45,278 nucleotides of DNA from Actinomycetota bacterium (GTDB lineage: Bacteria; Actinomycetota; Actinomycetes; Actinomycetales; Microbacteriaceae). The notes beneath the pieces are model-generated. The model had not been told where the DNA came from, ran no database searches, and was given only the letters and a program-made list of their open reading frames with translations. Where the stretch lies: the NCBI GenBank assembly GCA_018268515.1, contig JAFDWK010000032.1, positions 1 to 45,278 of the forward strand. Direction: 5' to 3'. Shown here one piece after another: positions 1 through 7,720 of the stretch; the first letter of the stretch is position 1; every line of letters starts with the position of its first letter. The translations under genes and the position numbers were made by a program.

Positions 1-13
1 TGTGCGGGCTCAT
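1..13 (-). CDS. Start of the next gene of the phosphonate operon (partial)
   Basis: Only the first four codons (ATG AGC CCG CAC, M-S-P-H) lie in the window. The ATG overlaps the TGA stop of the FAD oxidoreductase in an ATGA arrangement, the same kind of coupling used throughout this operon. In other genomes TIGR03364 oxidoreductases are often followed by a phosphonatase-like HAD hydrolase (TIGR03351). That identity is a guess from context, because no diagnostic residue is visible. Confidence 0.5.
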
Positions 14-1323
14 GCGTTCTCCTCCTGTGCGATGCCGCCGACGTCGGCGGTCGTTGCTGCGCCGCCGACGATGGCGGGTGTCTGTACGCCGCTGACGGCG
101 GTGGATGCGTCGGCGTCCGCGGATCCGGCTCCGATGACCTCCGCGGATCCGGTCGCTGAGCCTGTCGAAGCGCCCCAGCCGAAGACGCGGGCGGTCTCGA
201 TCTCGGCGAGCCCGAGCCCGGTGGTCATACCGATGCCGGTCGTCGCGGCGAGCGCGAGCACGCGCGGGGCGACCTCCTCGATGAGGAACTCCTCGCCCGC
301 GGCGGCGTACACGCCCTGCCAGCGCTCGAGCACGCGCATGCCGCCGACATCGAAGAGCTCGCGCGCCTCGGTGAGGAACGCGTCGAACCCGGCCTCGGGC
401 TGGAACGGATCCGGCTGCACGGCCTTGTGGTGCGAGTCGCCGAGCAGCAGCGTGCCGTCCGGCAGCTGCGCGTACATCTGGTTCAGGTCGAGCGCGGCGA
501 GCTCCGGCCGTTCCGCGTGCAGCCGCTCGCGCAGGGCCGTGGCCGTGCCGAGCCCGGCGAAGCGGCGGTACCGCACGAGCGACCAGCCGGTGAGCAGCGG
601 CGCCTGCAGCGGCGAGGGCAGATCGGCCGAGACGCGCATCATGTCCAGCGCGCAGCGGACGACGCCGGCGCGTTCCGCCACCTCGGGCAGCAGCTGGTCC
701 ACGTCGTGGTTCACCGCGACGACCACGTCCTCCGCGGCGATGTCGCCGCGGGTGGTCTGCACGAGTCCGGTCCGCACCGCGGTGACGGCCGTGCGGAAGC
801 GGAACTCGACGCCGAGCGCGGCGAAGTGGCGCACGATCGCGCCCGCGGCCTCGCGCGGGTTCACCTGCAGGTCGCCGGGCACGTGCGCCCCACCGCGCAC
901 GACCTCGGGCCGTACGGGGGCGAGGCCGGTCACCTCGGCGGGCGAGAGCAGACGGATCCCGCCGGACGCCTCCCCCTCGGCCTGTGCGGCCTCCTCGAGC
1001 AGCGCCCGTTCGTCGTCGGCGCGGGCGACGACCAGCGTGCCGCTCTCGCGCGCCCAGAACCCGGCGTCGGCGGCGAGCCGCAGCCAGATCCCGCGGGACG
1101 CCTCCCCGTAGGCGCGGGCGGGGCCGTCCTGCGCGCCGATGCAGAGGTGGCCGAAGTTGCGGATCGTCGCGCCCACGGGCCGGTCGGTGCGGTCCACGAC
1201 CACGACGCGCAGCCCGCGCCGCACGGCCGCGTACGCCGCGCCGAGTCCGACGATGCCGGATCCGACGATCGCCACATCGAACCGATCGTTCGCCGAGGTC
1301 GTCATCGCCTTGCCGTCCGTCAC
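10..1323 (-). CDS. FAD-dependent oxidoreductase, TIGR03364 (phosphonate-associated) type
   Basis: A DAO-family flavoprotein expected to oxidise an amino- or N-alkyl-aminophosphonate in the cytoplasm. The N-terminus carries the dinucleotide-binding motif VAIVGSGIVGLGAAYAA followed by an acidic strand end (VVVVD). The body ends with TTGIGMTTGLGLAEIETARVFG, the typical FAD-contacting C-terminus of the family. The GTG at 1323 is preceded by GGAGGG at 7 nt spacing and overlaps the permease stop (GTGA), so I prefer it (437 aa). An ATG at 1305 would give 431 aa. The last gene complete in the window, it follows phnE directly. Odd: about 54 Gly/Ala/Ser-rich residues follow the normal family end, and part of this tail is encoded by a dispersed intergenic repeat (about 145-180). 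The substrate is inferred from phn context only. Confidence 0.82.
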   Translation of the reverse strand: MTDGKAMTTSANDRFDVAIVGSGIVGLGAAYAAVRRGLRVVVVDRTDRPVGATIRNFGHLCIGAQDGPARAYGEASRGIWLRLAADAGFWARESGTLVVARADDERALLEEAAQAEGEASGGIRLLSPAEVTGLAPVRPEVVRGGAHVPGDLQVNPREAAGAIVRHFAALGVEFRFRTAVTAVRTGLVQTTRGDIAAEDVVVAVNHDVDQLLPEVAERAGVVRCALDMMRVSADLPSPLQAPLLTGWSLVRYRRFAGLGTATALRERLHAERPELAALDLNQMYAQLPDGTLLLGDSHHKAVQPDPFQPEAGFDAFLTEARELFDVGGMRVLERWQGVYAAAGEEFLIEEVAPRVLALAATTGIGMTTGLGLAEIETARVFGWGASTGSATGSAEVIGAGSADADASTAVSGVQTPAIVGGAATTADVGGIAQEENA

Positions 1324-3047
1324 CGGAACACCCTCCGCATCCACATCGCGAGCCCCTCGACCACGAGCACCGTGGCGAGGATCATCAGCACGATCGCCGT
1401 GACCACCTCGTAGCGCGAGCCCTGCCCGGCGTTCAGCAGGTAGTAGCCCACGCCGCCGCCGCCCACGATGCCGAGGATCGTGGCGGCGCGGATGTTCGTG
1501 TCCAGCATGTAGAAGCTGTGTCCGATGAGGGCGCGCGTGCCCTGCGGCACGGTCGCGGCGGTGTAGGTCTGCAGCCGGGTCGCGCCGACCGCGCGGAGTG
1601 CGCGCTCCGGGCCCCGGTCGACCTCTTCGAACGAGTCGGCGACGAGCTTGCCGAGCAGCCCGATGCCGCCGATCGCGAGGGCCACGATGCCCGCGGTGGG
1701 GCCGAGGCCGGTGATCACGATGAGCACGATCGCGAGGATGAGCTCGGGGATGCCGCGGATGCCGACGAGCAGGAACCGGGCGATGCCGCGCACGGTGCCG
1801 TTCGGGGCGACGTTGCGGGCGGCGAAGGAGCCGAGGAGCAGCGAGGGCACCACCGTCAGCACGGTCGCGGCGAGCGCGATCGCGATGGTGTCCCGCATGG
1901 CGCCGAGCATGACCGAGGCGTCGTAGTTGCCGAAGTCCGGCGGCCAGAACTTCGCCGCGGTCTCCGGGATCTTCGCCCACACCGTGAGGAGATCGCTCCA
2001 CTGGATCTGGCAGACGAGCACGGCGCCGATCACGACCGCGACGGCCACCCAGCCGGCGATCGTGTTGCGGCGGCGCTCGCGCGTCCAGGGGCGGCGCACG
2101 GCCGCGGCGGGAGAGGCCGCCCAGGCGGGCTTCGCCGCGGCGGCGGAGGCGTCGTCCCGGCGCATCCGCGGATGCAGGATCCGGTCGATCCACGACCGCG
2201 CCTGCGCGGTCTCGCCGAGCATGGCGCCGCGCACGGCGCTGGAGATGATCTCCATCACGACGCAGAGCACGAAGATCACCAGTGCGATGCCGAGGCCGCG
2301 GCCGTAGTTGAGCGCCTTGAACGCGTACGACATCTCCAGGCCCAGGCCCGCGACGCCGACGTAGCCGAGCACCACGCTGCCGCGCAGGTTGATGTCGTTG
2401 CGGTGCAGCACCGTGGCGACCCAGCTGGGCAGCACCTGCGGCAGCACGCCGGCGGTGAACTGCTGCAGCCTGGTGCCGCCCGCGGCGCGGATCGCGAGAC
2501 GGGGGCCCTCGTCGATCTGCTCGATCGCGTCCGCGAACATCTTGGAGATCATGCCGATCGAATGGATCCCTATCGCGAGGATGCCGGGCAGGGTACCCAG
2601 GGAGAACATGAGCACGAACGCCATCGCCAGCACGACGTCGGGGATGGAGCGGGTGAGCACCCCGAGGAAACGGGCGAGGCCCCGCCAGGCCGGGCCGGGA
2701 GTCGTGTTCGCGGCGGCGAGGTAGGCGATCGGCACGGACAGCACGGCGGCGACGAGCGTGCCGACCAGCACGAGGCCGACGGTGAGCGCGATCTGCCAGA
2801 GCAGGTCGCCCGGCTCCGGGAACGTGATCGCGCCGACCCGGGTCATGAAGCGCTGCGCGTTGCCCCAGCTCTGGAACACGCCGGCGAGCGAGAACCCGCT
2901 CTGCACGAGCGACGCGATGCCCAGGCCGACCAGTGCGATGAGGGTGAGCGACGCAGCGACCCGCTCCGGTGAGATCCGGTGCTTCGGCGCGCGCGACAGC
3001 AGGCCGCCAACGTGGCCGTCGCGGCGCGGCGTCGCGACGACCGTCAC
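1320..3047 (-). CDS. phnE: Phosphonate ABC transporter permease, two PhnE domains fused
   Basis: Integral membrane subunit of the phosphonate importer, 575 aa, about twice the usual PhnE length. Two homologous BPD-type permease domains are joined in one chain: residues about 30-290 and about 330-575. Each has its own EAA-type loop (RLAIRAAGGTRLQQF in the first, RALRAVGATRLQTY in the second) and several hydrophobic segments. An Ala/Arg-rich linker with charged residues (HPRMRRDDASAAAAKPAW) joins them. The start is GTG at 3047, overlapping the TGA of phnC. The fusion supplies both halves of the transmembrane channel from one gene, so no second phnE is needed. Fused or tandem PhnE genes are known in this transporter family. 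Confidence 0.9.
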   Translation of the reverse strand: MTVVATPRRDGHVGGLLSRAPKHRISPERVAASLTLIALVGLGIASLVQSGFSLAGVFQSWGNAQRFMTRVGAITFPEPGDLLWQIALTVGLVLVGTLVAAVLSVPIAYLAAANTTPGPAWRGLARFLGVLTRSIPDVVLAMAFVLMFSLGTLPGILAIGIHSIGMISKMFADAIEQIDEGPRLAIRAAGGTRLQQFTAGVLPQVLPSWVATVLHRNDINLRGSVVLGYVGVAGLGLEMSYAFKALNYGRGLGIALVIFVLCVVMEIISSAVRGAMLGETAQARSWIDRILHPRMRRDDASAAAAKPAWAASPAAAVRRPWTRERRRNTIAGWVAVAVVIGAVLVCQIQWSDLLTVWAKIPETAAKFWPPDFGNYDASVMLGAMRDTIAIALAATVLTVVPSLLLGSFAARNVAPNGTVRGIARFLLVGIRGIPELILAIVLIVITGLGPTAGIVALAIGGIGLLGKLVADSFEEVDRGPERALRAVGATRLQTYTAATVPQGTRALIGHSFYMLDTNIRAATILGIVGGGGVGYYLLNAGQGSRYEVVTAIVLMILATVLVVEGLAMWMRRVFR

Positions 3048-3907
3048 GAGCGCGCCCCCGACGGCGCGGCCGCGGCCGGCGCCGCGATCCCCTGCTCGAT
3101 GAGCTCGGTCGTGACGGCGGTGAGGTCGGCCGTGGTCGTGGCGACCCGGCCGTAGATCTCCATGACCTCGGCCTTGCTGAGGCCGGTGGTGGACGTGTTC
3201 AGCACGACCTCGCCGTGGCGCAGGCCCACGATGCGGTCGGCCCAGCTGATCGCGAGGTCGACCTGGTGCAGGCTGCACACCACGGTGAGGCCCTGATCGG
3301 CCGCGATCTCGCGGATGAGCGCCATCACCTGGTCGCTGGATTCCGGGTCGAGCGAGGCGACCGGCTCGTCGGCGAGCAGGATCTCCGGGCGCTGCATGAG
3401 CGCGCGGGCGATCGCGACGCGCTGCTGCTGGCCGCCGGAGAGGGTGTCGCTGCGCTGGTAGGCCCGGTCGAGGAGACCGACGCGCTCGAGGTGGCCGAGG
3501 GCGCGCAGCTTCGCGTCCCTCGAGTAGCCCCAGAGGCCCAGCCGCGGGCCGCGCACGGATGCGAGCGAACCGGTCAGCACGTTCTCCAGCACCGTGAGCG
3601 ACGGCACCAGCTCGAACTGCTGGAAGATGAAGCCGACCCGGCGGCGCAGACCCCGCAGCGCCTTGCCTTTGAGCGCCGGCACCGACGATCCGAGCACCTC
3701 CACGGTGCCGGAGGTCGGGGTCTCCAGGCCGTCGAGGTGACGCAGCAGGGTCGACTTGCCGGATCCGGAGAGCCCGAGGAGCACGACGATCTCGCCGCGC
3801 GCGACCTCGAGGTCTGCCCCCTTGAGGGCGGTGGTGACGCCGAACTGCTTGGTGACGCCGGCGAGGCGGATGACCGGCTCCGTGGTGGCCGTGCTGGCGA
3901 TGTTCAT
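3044..3907 (-). CDS. phnC: Phosphonate ABC transporter ATP-binding protein
   Basis: ATPase that drives phosphonate import, 287 aa. The Walker A motif GLSGSGKST is at about residues 45-53, the Q-loop is in FIFQQFELVP, the signature is [15 protein letters not shown], and Walker B is LLADEPVASLDP. The spacing is typical of PhnC. It lies between phnD (154-nt gap containing two strong hairpins) and phnE (GTGA overlap). The start at 3907 has CAGGAG upstream (CCAGGAGCGCGACCCATG) at normal spacing. The hairpins between phnD and phnC probably make the binding protein more abundant than the transporter core. Confidence 0.93.
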   Translation of the reverse strand: MNIASTATTEPVIRLAGVTKQFGVTTALKGADLEVARGEIVVLLGLSGSGKSTLLRHLDGLETPTSGTVEVLGSSVPALKGKALRGLRRRVGFIFQQFELVPSLTVLENVLTGSLASVRGPRLGLWGYSRDAKLRALGHLERVGLLDRAYQRSDTLSGGQQQRVAIARALMQRPEILLADEPVASLDPESSDQVMALIREIAADQGLTVVCSLHQVDLAISWADRIVGLRHGEVVLNTSTTGLSKAEVMEIYGRVATTTADLTAVTTELIEQGIAAPAAAAPSGARS

Positions 3908-3941
3908 GGGTCGCGCTCCTGGGTGGGTTCGGGTTCATTCC

Positions 3942-4010
3942 GTGAGAAACCAGATCCGGCATGAGACACCACGTCTGCCGTGGTGTCTCATGCGAGAAGT
4001 GGTTTCTCAC
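3942..4010. repeat. 69-bp nested perfect-arm hairpin between phnD and phnC
   Basis: A symmetric palindrome centred at 3976. Outer arms are GTGAGAAACCA (3942-3952) and TGGTTTCTCAC (4000-4010). Inner arms are GCATGAGACACCACG (3959-3973) and its exact complement (3979-3993). The loop is 5 nt and there is an unpaired 6+6 internal bulge. Each arm holds two similar decamers, TGAGAAACCA and TGAGACACCA, so the element shows four half-sites. No T-tract follows, so it may stabilise the phnD mRNA end, attenuate phnC, or be a mobile or regulatory palindrome. Confidence 0.85.
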
Positions 4011-4015
4011 CAGTG

Positions 4016-4047
4016 CCGGGGCCGACGGTGCGCGCCGTCGGCCCCGG
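4016..4047 (-). terminator. Perfect 13-bp stem-loop after phnD (terminator or attenuator)
   Basis: CCGGGGCCGACGG and its exact complement enclose a 6-nt loop, starting 14 nt after the phnD stop. There is no T-run behind it on the minus strand. It probably works as a partial terminator or 3' mRNA stabiliser that lowers phnC/phnE expression relative to phnD. Confidence 0.7.
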
Positions 4048-4061
4048 TGTGATCGGTCAGA

Positions 4062-4988
4062 TCACTTCTTGCACTGATCGGCCTTGGTCTTGTCGCAGAT
4101 GTCGCGGATGATGTCGTAGTACTTGTCGTCGACCGGCTTGGTCGCGTAGAAGGTCGCCTTGAACGCGTCGCTGTCGGCGTTCTTGATGCCCGCCTTGACG
4201 ATGTCGTCGATGGTGATCTCCTTGAGGGCGGTCACGACCTTGTCGGCGGTCTCCTTGGGCAGAGCCGAGGAATAGACCAGCGGCGCGCCGGGCACCATCG
4301 TCTTGTCGACGACGGTCACCTTGTCGCTCTTGGCGACCTCGGAGTCCTCGGCGAAGCCCGCCTCGCATTCCTTGCCCTCGCCGACCTTCTGCACGCTGAC
4401 GTCGTGCTTGCCGGCGAAGACCGGGGTCACGCCCGTCTTCGGGTCGATGTCGTCCTTGAGCAGGTTGTAGCTCGGGAACAGGTAGCCCGACGTCGAGGAC
4501 GGGTCGACGAAGCAGACCTTCTCACCCTTGAAGTCCTTGATCGAGGTGATCGAGGATCCCTTCGGCACGATCGCCTCGGAGTAGTAGCCGGGCTCCTGGC
4601 CCTGCTTGGTCACGATCGAGGAGATCGGCGTGAGCTTGGCGCCGGCGTTGGTGGCGGTGATGTAGGTGAAGCCGGAGAAGGAGGCGACGTCGACCTTGCC
4701 GGCGACGGCGGCCTCGATGAGGGCGGCGTAGTCGGTGGACTCGTGGTATTCGACCTTCTTGCCGGTCTGCTTGGCGAGGTAGTCCATCAGCGGCTGATAG
4801 TTGGTCTGGGTGTCCACCGAGTCGGGCACGACGCCGAAGACGAGGGTGTTCGCGTCGACGGCGTAGCCGCCGTTCGCGGCAGCGGACGCGTCGGTGCCGG
4901 TGGCGGCGCCGGCGGTGCCGGAGCACGCGGCGAGGCCGAAGGCGAGCGCGGCGGCGCCGGCCGCGACGGTGAGAGCGCGAAGCTTCAT
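4062..4988 (-). CDS. phnD: Phosphonate ABC transporter substrate-binding lipoprotein
   Basis: Surface lipoprotein that captures phosphonate for PhnC/PhnE, 308 aa. The signal peptide ends in a lipobox, LAAC, with the acylated Cys at residue 22. The mature part fits the PhnD/SsuA/TauA class: LVFGVVPDSVDTQ, then a YHESTDYAALIEAAVAGKVDVASFSG block, then a CFVDPSSTSGYLFPSY block that forms the ligand pocket in PhnD proteins. It is the first gene of the minus-strand operon. The start has AAAGGTCCTC upstream. A possible -10 (TATACA on the minus strand, 5053-5058) and a PHO-box-like repeat lie in the divergent promoter region shared with gntR. The exact phosphonate ligand cannot be read from the sequence. 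Confidence 0.92.
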   Translation of the reverse strand: MKLRALTVAAGAAALAFGLAACSGTAGAATGTDASAAANGGYAVDANTLVFGVVPDSVDTQTNYQPLMDYLAKQTGKKVEYHESTDYAALIEAAVAGKVDVASFSGFTYITATNAGAKLTPISSIVTKQGQEPGYYSEAIVPKGSSITSIKDFKGEKVCFVDPSSTSGYLFPSYNLLKDDIDPKTGVTPVFAGKHDVSVQKVGEGKECEAGFAEDSEVAKSDKVTVVDKTMVPGAPLVYSSALPKETADKVVTALKEITIDDIVKAGIKNADSDAFKATFYATKPVDDKYYDIIRDICDKTKADQCKK

Positions 4989-5052
4989 GAGGACCTTTCG
5001 GGTTCAGGTGCGGAGGGAATCCTCGAAGACTCTCTCAGCTTCGCTCCCGAGA

Positions 5053-5059
5053 TGTATAC
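5053..5059 (-). promoter_or_regulatory. Putative -10 of the phnD operon overlapping a GTATAC palindrome
   Basis: On the minus strand TATACA occurs about 65 nt before the phnD start, inside GTATAC (5054-5059). A clear -35 is not seen, which fits an activator-dependent promoter. The GTATAC core resembles the centre of GntR/HutC operators. Confidence 0.4.
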
Positions 5060-5072
5060 CTACCTCGGCACT

Positions 5073-5094
5073 GTTCGCCGACTGTTCACCAGGG
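5073..5094 (+). promoter_or_regulatory. PHO-box-like direct repeat (PhoP site)
   Basis: Two contiguous 11-bp units, GTTCGCCGACT and GTTCACCAGGG, match the actinobacterial PHO box, which is built from 11-bp direct repeats with a conserved GTTCACC core. It sits between phnD and gntR, about 15 bp upstream of the possible phnD -10. This suggests phosphate-starvation control by PhoR-PhoP. The match is to a known consensus; binding is inferred. Confidence 0.55.
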
Positions 5095-5149
5095 CGTCTC
5101 CTGAATGAACACCGCAGGAACGCGGCTGCACCCCGCTGAGCGGACGAAG

Positions 5150-5155
5150 TAGTAT
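5150..5155 (+). promoter_or_regulatory. -10 box of gntR, probably leaderless
   Basis: TAGTAT ends 6 nt before the GTG at 5162 and no Shine-Dalgarno precedes the start. Transcription would begin at or next to the start codon, giving a leaderless mRNA. Confidence 0.5.
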
Positions 5156-5161
5156 GCCTAC

Positions 5162-5908
5162 GTGTCCGAAGTTGTCTATACCCAGATCGCCGACGACCTG
5201 CGCGCGCTGATCGCGTCCGGGAGGCTGCGCCCGGGCGACGCGGTGCCCACCGAGGCCGAGCTCGCCGAGCGCTGGCGCACGTCGCGCGGCCCGATCCGCA
5301 ACGCCCTCGCCGCGCTCCGCGCCGAAGGGCTCATCGAGACCACCCGCGGCCGTCCCGCCCGCGTCGTCGAGCGCAAGGCCGTGCAGGCGGTCGATATGTC
5401 CGTGCCGTTCACGCGCTGGGCGCGCGAACTGGGCGCCCGGCCCGGAGCCCGCACCCAGGAGCTGAGCCTGCGCCGCGCCGGCGCCGAGAAGGCCCACGCG
5501 CTCGGCGTCGATCCCGGCGACACGATCGTGAGCGTGGTGCGGCTGCGCTTCCTCGACGACCGCCCGACGATGCTGGAGCGGCTGTTCTACACCGAGGAGG
5601 TCGGTCGCCTGCTCTTCACGATCGACACCGACGCGGTCTCGATCACCGAGTTCCTGGCCTCGCAGGGGCACCCCATCGTCGGCCTGCAGCACGAGATCGA
5701 CGCCGTGGCGGCCGACGAGCAGGACGCCGCGCAGCTGCAGGTGCCGCTGGGCACCCCGATCCTGCGCCTCAGCCGCACCTCCCGCGACGCCGACGGCCGC
5801 ATCTTCGAGGCCAGCGAGGACCGCTACCTCTCCAGCATCGTGCGCTTCACCGTGGCCGCGTCCGGCATCTCCCCCGACGGCCAGTACCTGCGTGCCGTGG
5901 GCGGCTGA
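5162..5908 (+). CDS. GntR-family (HutC/UTRA) transcriptional regulator of the phosphonate operon
   Basis: 248 aa. An N-terminal winged-helix domain (residues about 5-70: YTQIADDLRALIASGRLRPG, then VPTEAELAERWRTSRGPIRNAL) is followed by a UTRA ligand-binding domain (about 90-245), ending in RFTVAASGISPDGQYLRAV. HutC-type regulators usually repress a divergent catabolic operon until a small-molecule ligand binds. It is transcribed away from phnD, so it likely senses a phosphonate or intermediate. The sequence GTCTATAC (5174-5181), matching the GTnTAnAC consensus of this subfamily, lies in its own first codons and could be an autoregulatory operator. The start is GTG with a -10 box 6 nt upstream. 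Confidence 0.88.
   Translation: MSEVVYTQIADDLRALIASGRLRPGDAVPTEAELAERWRTSRGPIRNALAALRAEGLIETTRGRPARVVERKAVQAVDMSVPFTRWARELGARPGARTQELSLRRAGAEKAHALGVDPGDTIVSVVRLRFLDDRPTMLERLFYTEEVGRLLFTIDTDAVSITEFLASQGHPIVGLQHEIDAVAADEQDAAQLQVPLGTPILRLSRTSRDADGRIFEASEDRYLSSIVRFTVAASGISPDGQYLRAVGG
5174..5181. promoter_or_regulatory. Candidate GntR/HutC operator GTCTATAC
   Basis: GTCTATAC fits the GTnTAnAC consensus of HutC-type regulators and lies within codons 5-7 of gntR, just downstream of the presumed transcription start. It is a single short match inside coding DNA, so chance is possible. Confidence 0.3.
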
Positions 5909-6045
5909 CACCGGCCGGATCCGGTCCCCGGGCGAGCGCAGCGGGGCGACGAGCGCCACCGGGGCGATCCGGATCGCGTGCAGCACCAGGATGCATGACA
6001 GCGGGGACAGGATCCGAGCGCCGGGATCCGGCGCCACTCGGTGCG

Positions 6046-6252
6046 TCACAGCGCCGCAGCGGCGGGCCGGCGACGACGCATCCCGGCGGAGTAGTACACC
6101 GCCTGCATGCCGGCGGCGCCCACCGTGAACGCGACCGGGGAGAGCGAGAACGTGCGCACCACGAAGGCGTCCCGGATCATGTAGACGGCGATCGCCACAC
6201 CGGTGAGCCGGCCGAACAGCAGCAGCCCGCATGAGCGAGGGCGGCGGAGCAC
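6046..6252 (-). CDS. Small putative two-helix membrane protein (or gene remnant)
   Basis: In the 411-nt stretch between gntR and the MFS gene, a minus-strand frame from GTG 6252 encodes 68 aa with two hydrophobic segments (LLLFGRLTGVAIAVYMI and PVAFTVGAAGMQAVYYSAG) and a basic end (MRRRRPAAAAL). GAGGGA precedes the GTG by about 9 nt. No family is recognised. It may be a genuine small membrane protein or the C-terminal remnant of a larger one. The rest of this intergenic stretch holds GGATCC-rich palindromic sequence (5918-5980) and presumably the MFS promoter. Confidence 0.35.
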   Translation of the reverse strand: MLRRPRSCGLLLFGRLTGVAIAVYMIRDAFVVRTFSLSPVAFTVGAAGMQAVYYSAGMRRRRPAAAAL

Positions 6253-6319
6253 CGGCACCGATCCCTCGATAAGTGATCCTCTTCCGAGACACAATGACTC
6301 GATGCAGAGAAAGGCCCGC

Positions 6320-7537
6320 ATGAGCAGCACCTCCGCCTTCGCGCCGCCCCATGATGAGAACCGCCGGGCCGTCGTCTGCACCGCCTTCGCCTTCGCGGTC
6401 ACGATGATGGGCACCACCATCCCGACGCCGCTGTACTCGATCTACTCCGCGACGCTCGCGTTCACGCCGTTCACCGTGACGGTGCTGTTCGCGGTCTACG
6501 CGATCGGCGTGGTCGCGGCGCTCTCGCTCTTCGGGCGGCTCTCTGACGATCTCGGCCGCCGGCCGGTGCTCATGCTCGCCGTCGGCCTCGCGGTCCTCAG
6601 CGCGGCGCTCTTCCTGCTGCCTCCCTCGCTCCCGCTGCTCATCACGGCCCGGGTGGTCTCGGGCCTCGGCGCGGGGTTCATGAGCGGCACCGGCACGGCG
6701 GCGGTCATCGACCTCGCCCCACCCGCCCGCAAGGCCGCCGCCGGCACGATCGCCGTCGCCGCCAACGTGGGAGGCCTCGCGCTCGGCACGCTCGTGGCGG
6801 GCGTGCTCGCCGACCTCGCCCCGCTGCCGTTGACGACCCCCTACGTCGTGCACCTCGTGCTGAGCGTCCTGGCGTTCGCGGGCCTGTGGGCGTGGGCTCC
6901 TGCACCCGGGCGACGCGGGACGCTGCGCCTGCGGCTCCGCCGGCTCCGCGTGCCCCGGGAGATCCGCGGCGCGTTCGTGCGGGCCGTCCTGGCCGCCGGG
7001 ACAGGATTCGCCGTGACCGGCGTGCTCACGTCGGTGACCGCCCTGTTCCTGGCGAAGGACCTGCACCTCGCCGGGCACACGCTGGCGGGCTTCGTCGTGT
7101 TCCTCACCTTCGCAGGCATGGCCGCAGGGCAGGTGCTGGCCCGCGCGATGCGCCCGCCGACCGCCTTGATCACCGGCTGCGCGGGGCTGGTCGCCGCGGC
7201 CGCGATCCTGGCCGCCGCACTGGCGTTCGCAGCGCTCGGCGCGCTGATCGCCGCCGCGCTCGTGCTCGGCGTCGCCGGGGGCCTGTGCCTGAATGCCGGG
7301 CTCGCGACCACGGTCGGACAGGTGCCCTCGGAACGGCGCGGAGAGGTCTCCTCCTCGTTCTTCGCCGGACTGTATGTGATGCTCGCGGTGCCCGCGATCG
7401 GCGTCGGCACCCTCGCGGGCGCGATCGGGCTGCGCCCCGCGGGGATCTCCTTCGCGGCCGCCGTCGCCGTCCTCGCCGCCGTCGTCGGCCTCGTGGAGCT
7501 GCGCAGCGCCCGCCGCCACGCGCACCCCGCCCGCTGA
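6320..7537 (+). CDS. MFS transporter (drug efflux type)
   Basis: Inner-membrane proton-coupled exporter, 405 aa, about 12 hydrophobic segments. The MFS motif A is visible as GRLSDDLGRRP between TM2 and TM3, and RVVSGLGAGFMSGTGTAAV fits TM4 of the multidrug-exporter groups. The start at ATG 6320 is chosen because AGAAAGG lies 5 nt upstream; an ATG at 6302 in the same frame lacks this. It stands alone, with no regulator next to it that would reveal the substrate. The family usually exports small hydrophobic compounds or sugars; here the substrate is unknown. Confidence 0.85.
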   Translation: MSSTSAFAPPHDENRRAVVCTAFAFAVTMMGTTIPTPLYSIYSATLAFTPFTVTVLFAVYAIGVVAALSLFGRLSDDLGRRPVLMLAVGLAVLSAALFLLPPSLPLLITARVVSGLGAGFMSGTGTAAVIDLAPPARKAAAGTIAVAANVGGLALGTLVAGVLADLAPLPLTTPYVVHLVLSVLAFAGLWAWAPAPGRRGTLRLRLRRLRVPREIRGAFVRAVLAAGTGFAVTGVLTSVTALFLAKDLHLAGHTLAGFVVFLTFAGMAAGQVLARAMRPPTALITGCAGLVAAAAILAAALAFAALGALIAAALVLGVAGGLCLNAGLATTVGQVPSERRGEVSSSFFAGLYVMLAVPAIGVGTLAGAIGLRPAGISFAAAVAVLAAVVGLVELRSARRHAHPAR

Positions 7538-7720
7538 GGGCTCCCTGCGGCCTGCCCCTCCGCCCGGCCTCGCGCCCCCTCCGCGATGCTCTACGCGTGC
7601 ACCGCGGCCAGGACGAGTCCGGGGAGACAGGAACGCCGCGCGGTCCATCGCCGACGATCACAGACCCCACAGAAACGGCGGTGGAATACTGGAGTCATCC
7701 CAGGACAAGGAGGTCGCCCT

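Noticed and set aside
5060..7648. 862-codon open frame on the minus strand
   Set aside because: It lies opposite gntR and the MFS gene, is Arg/Gly/His-rich and has no domain pattern; a GC-rich shadow frame.
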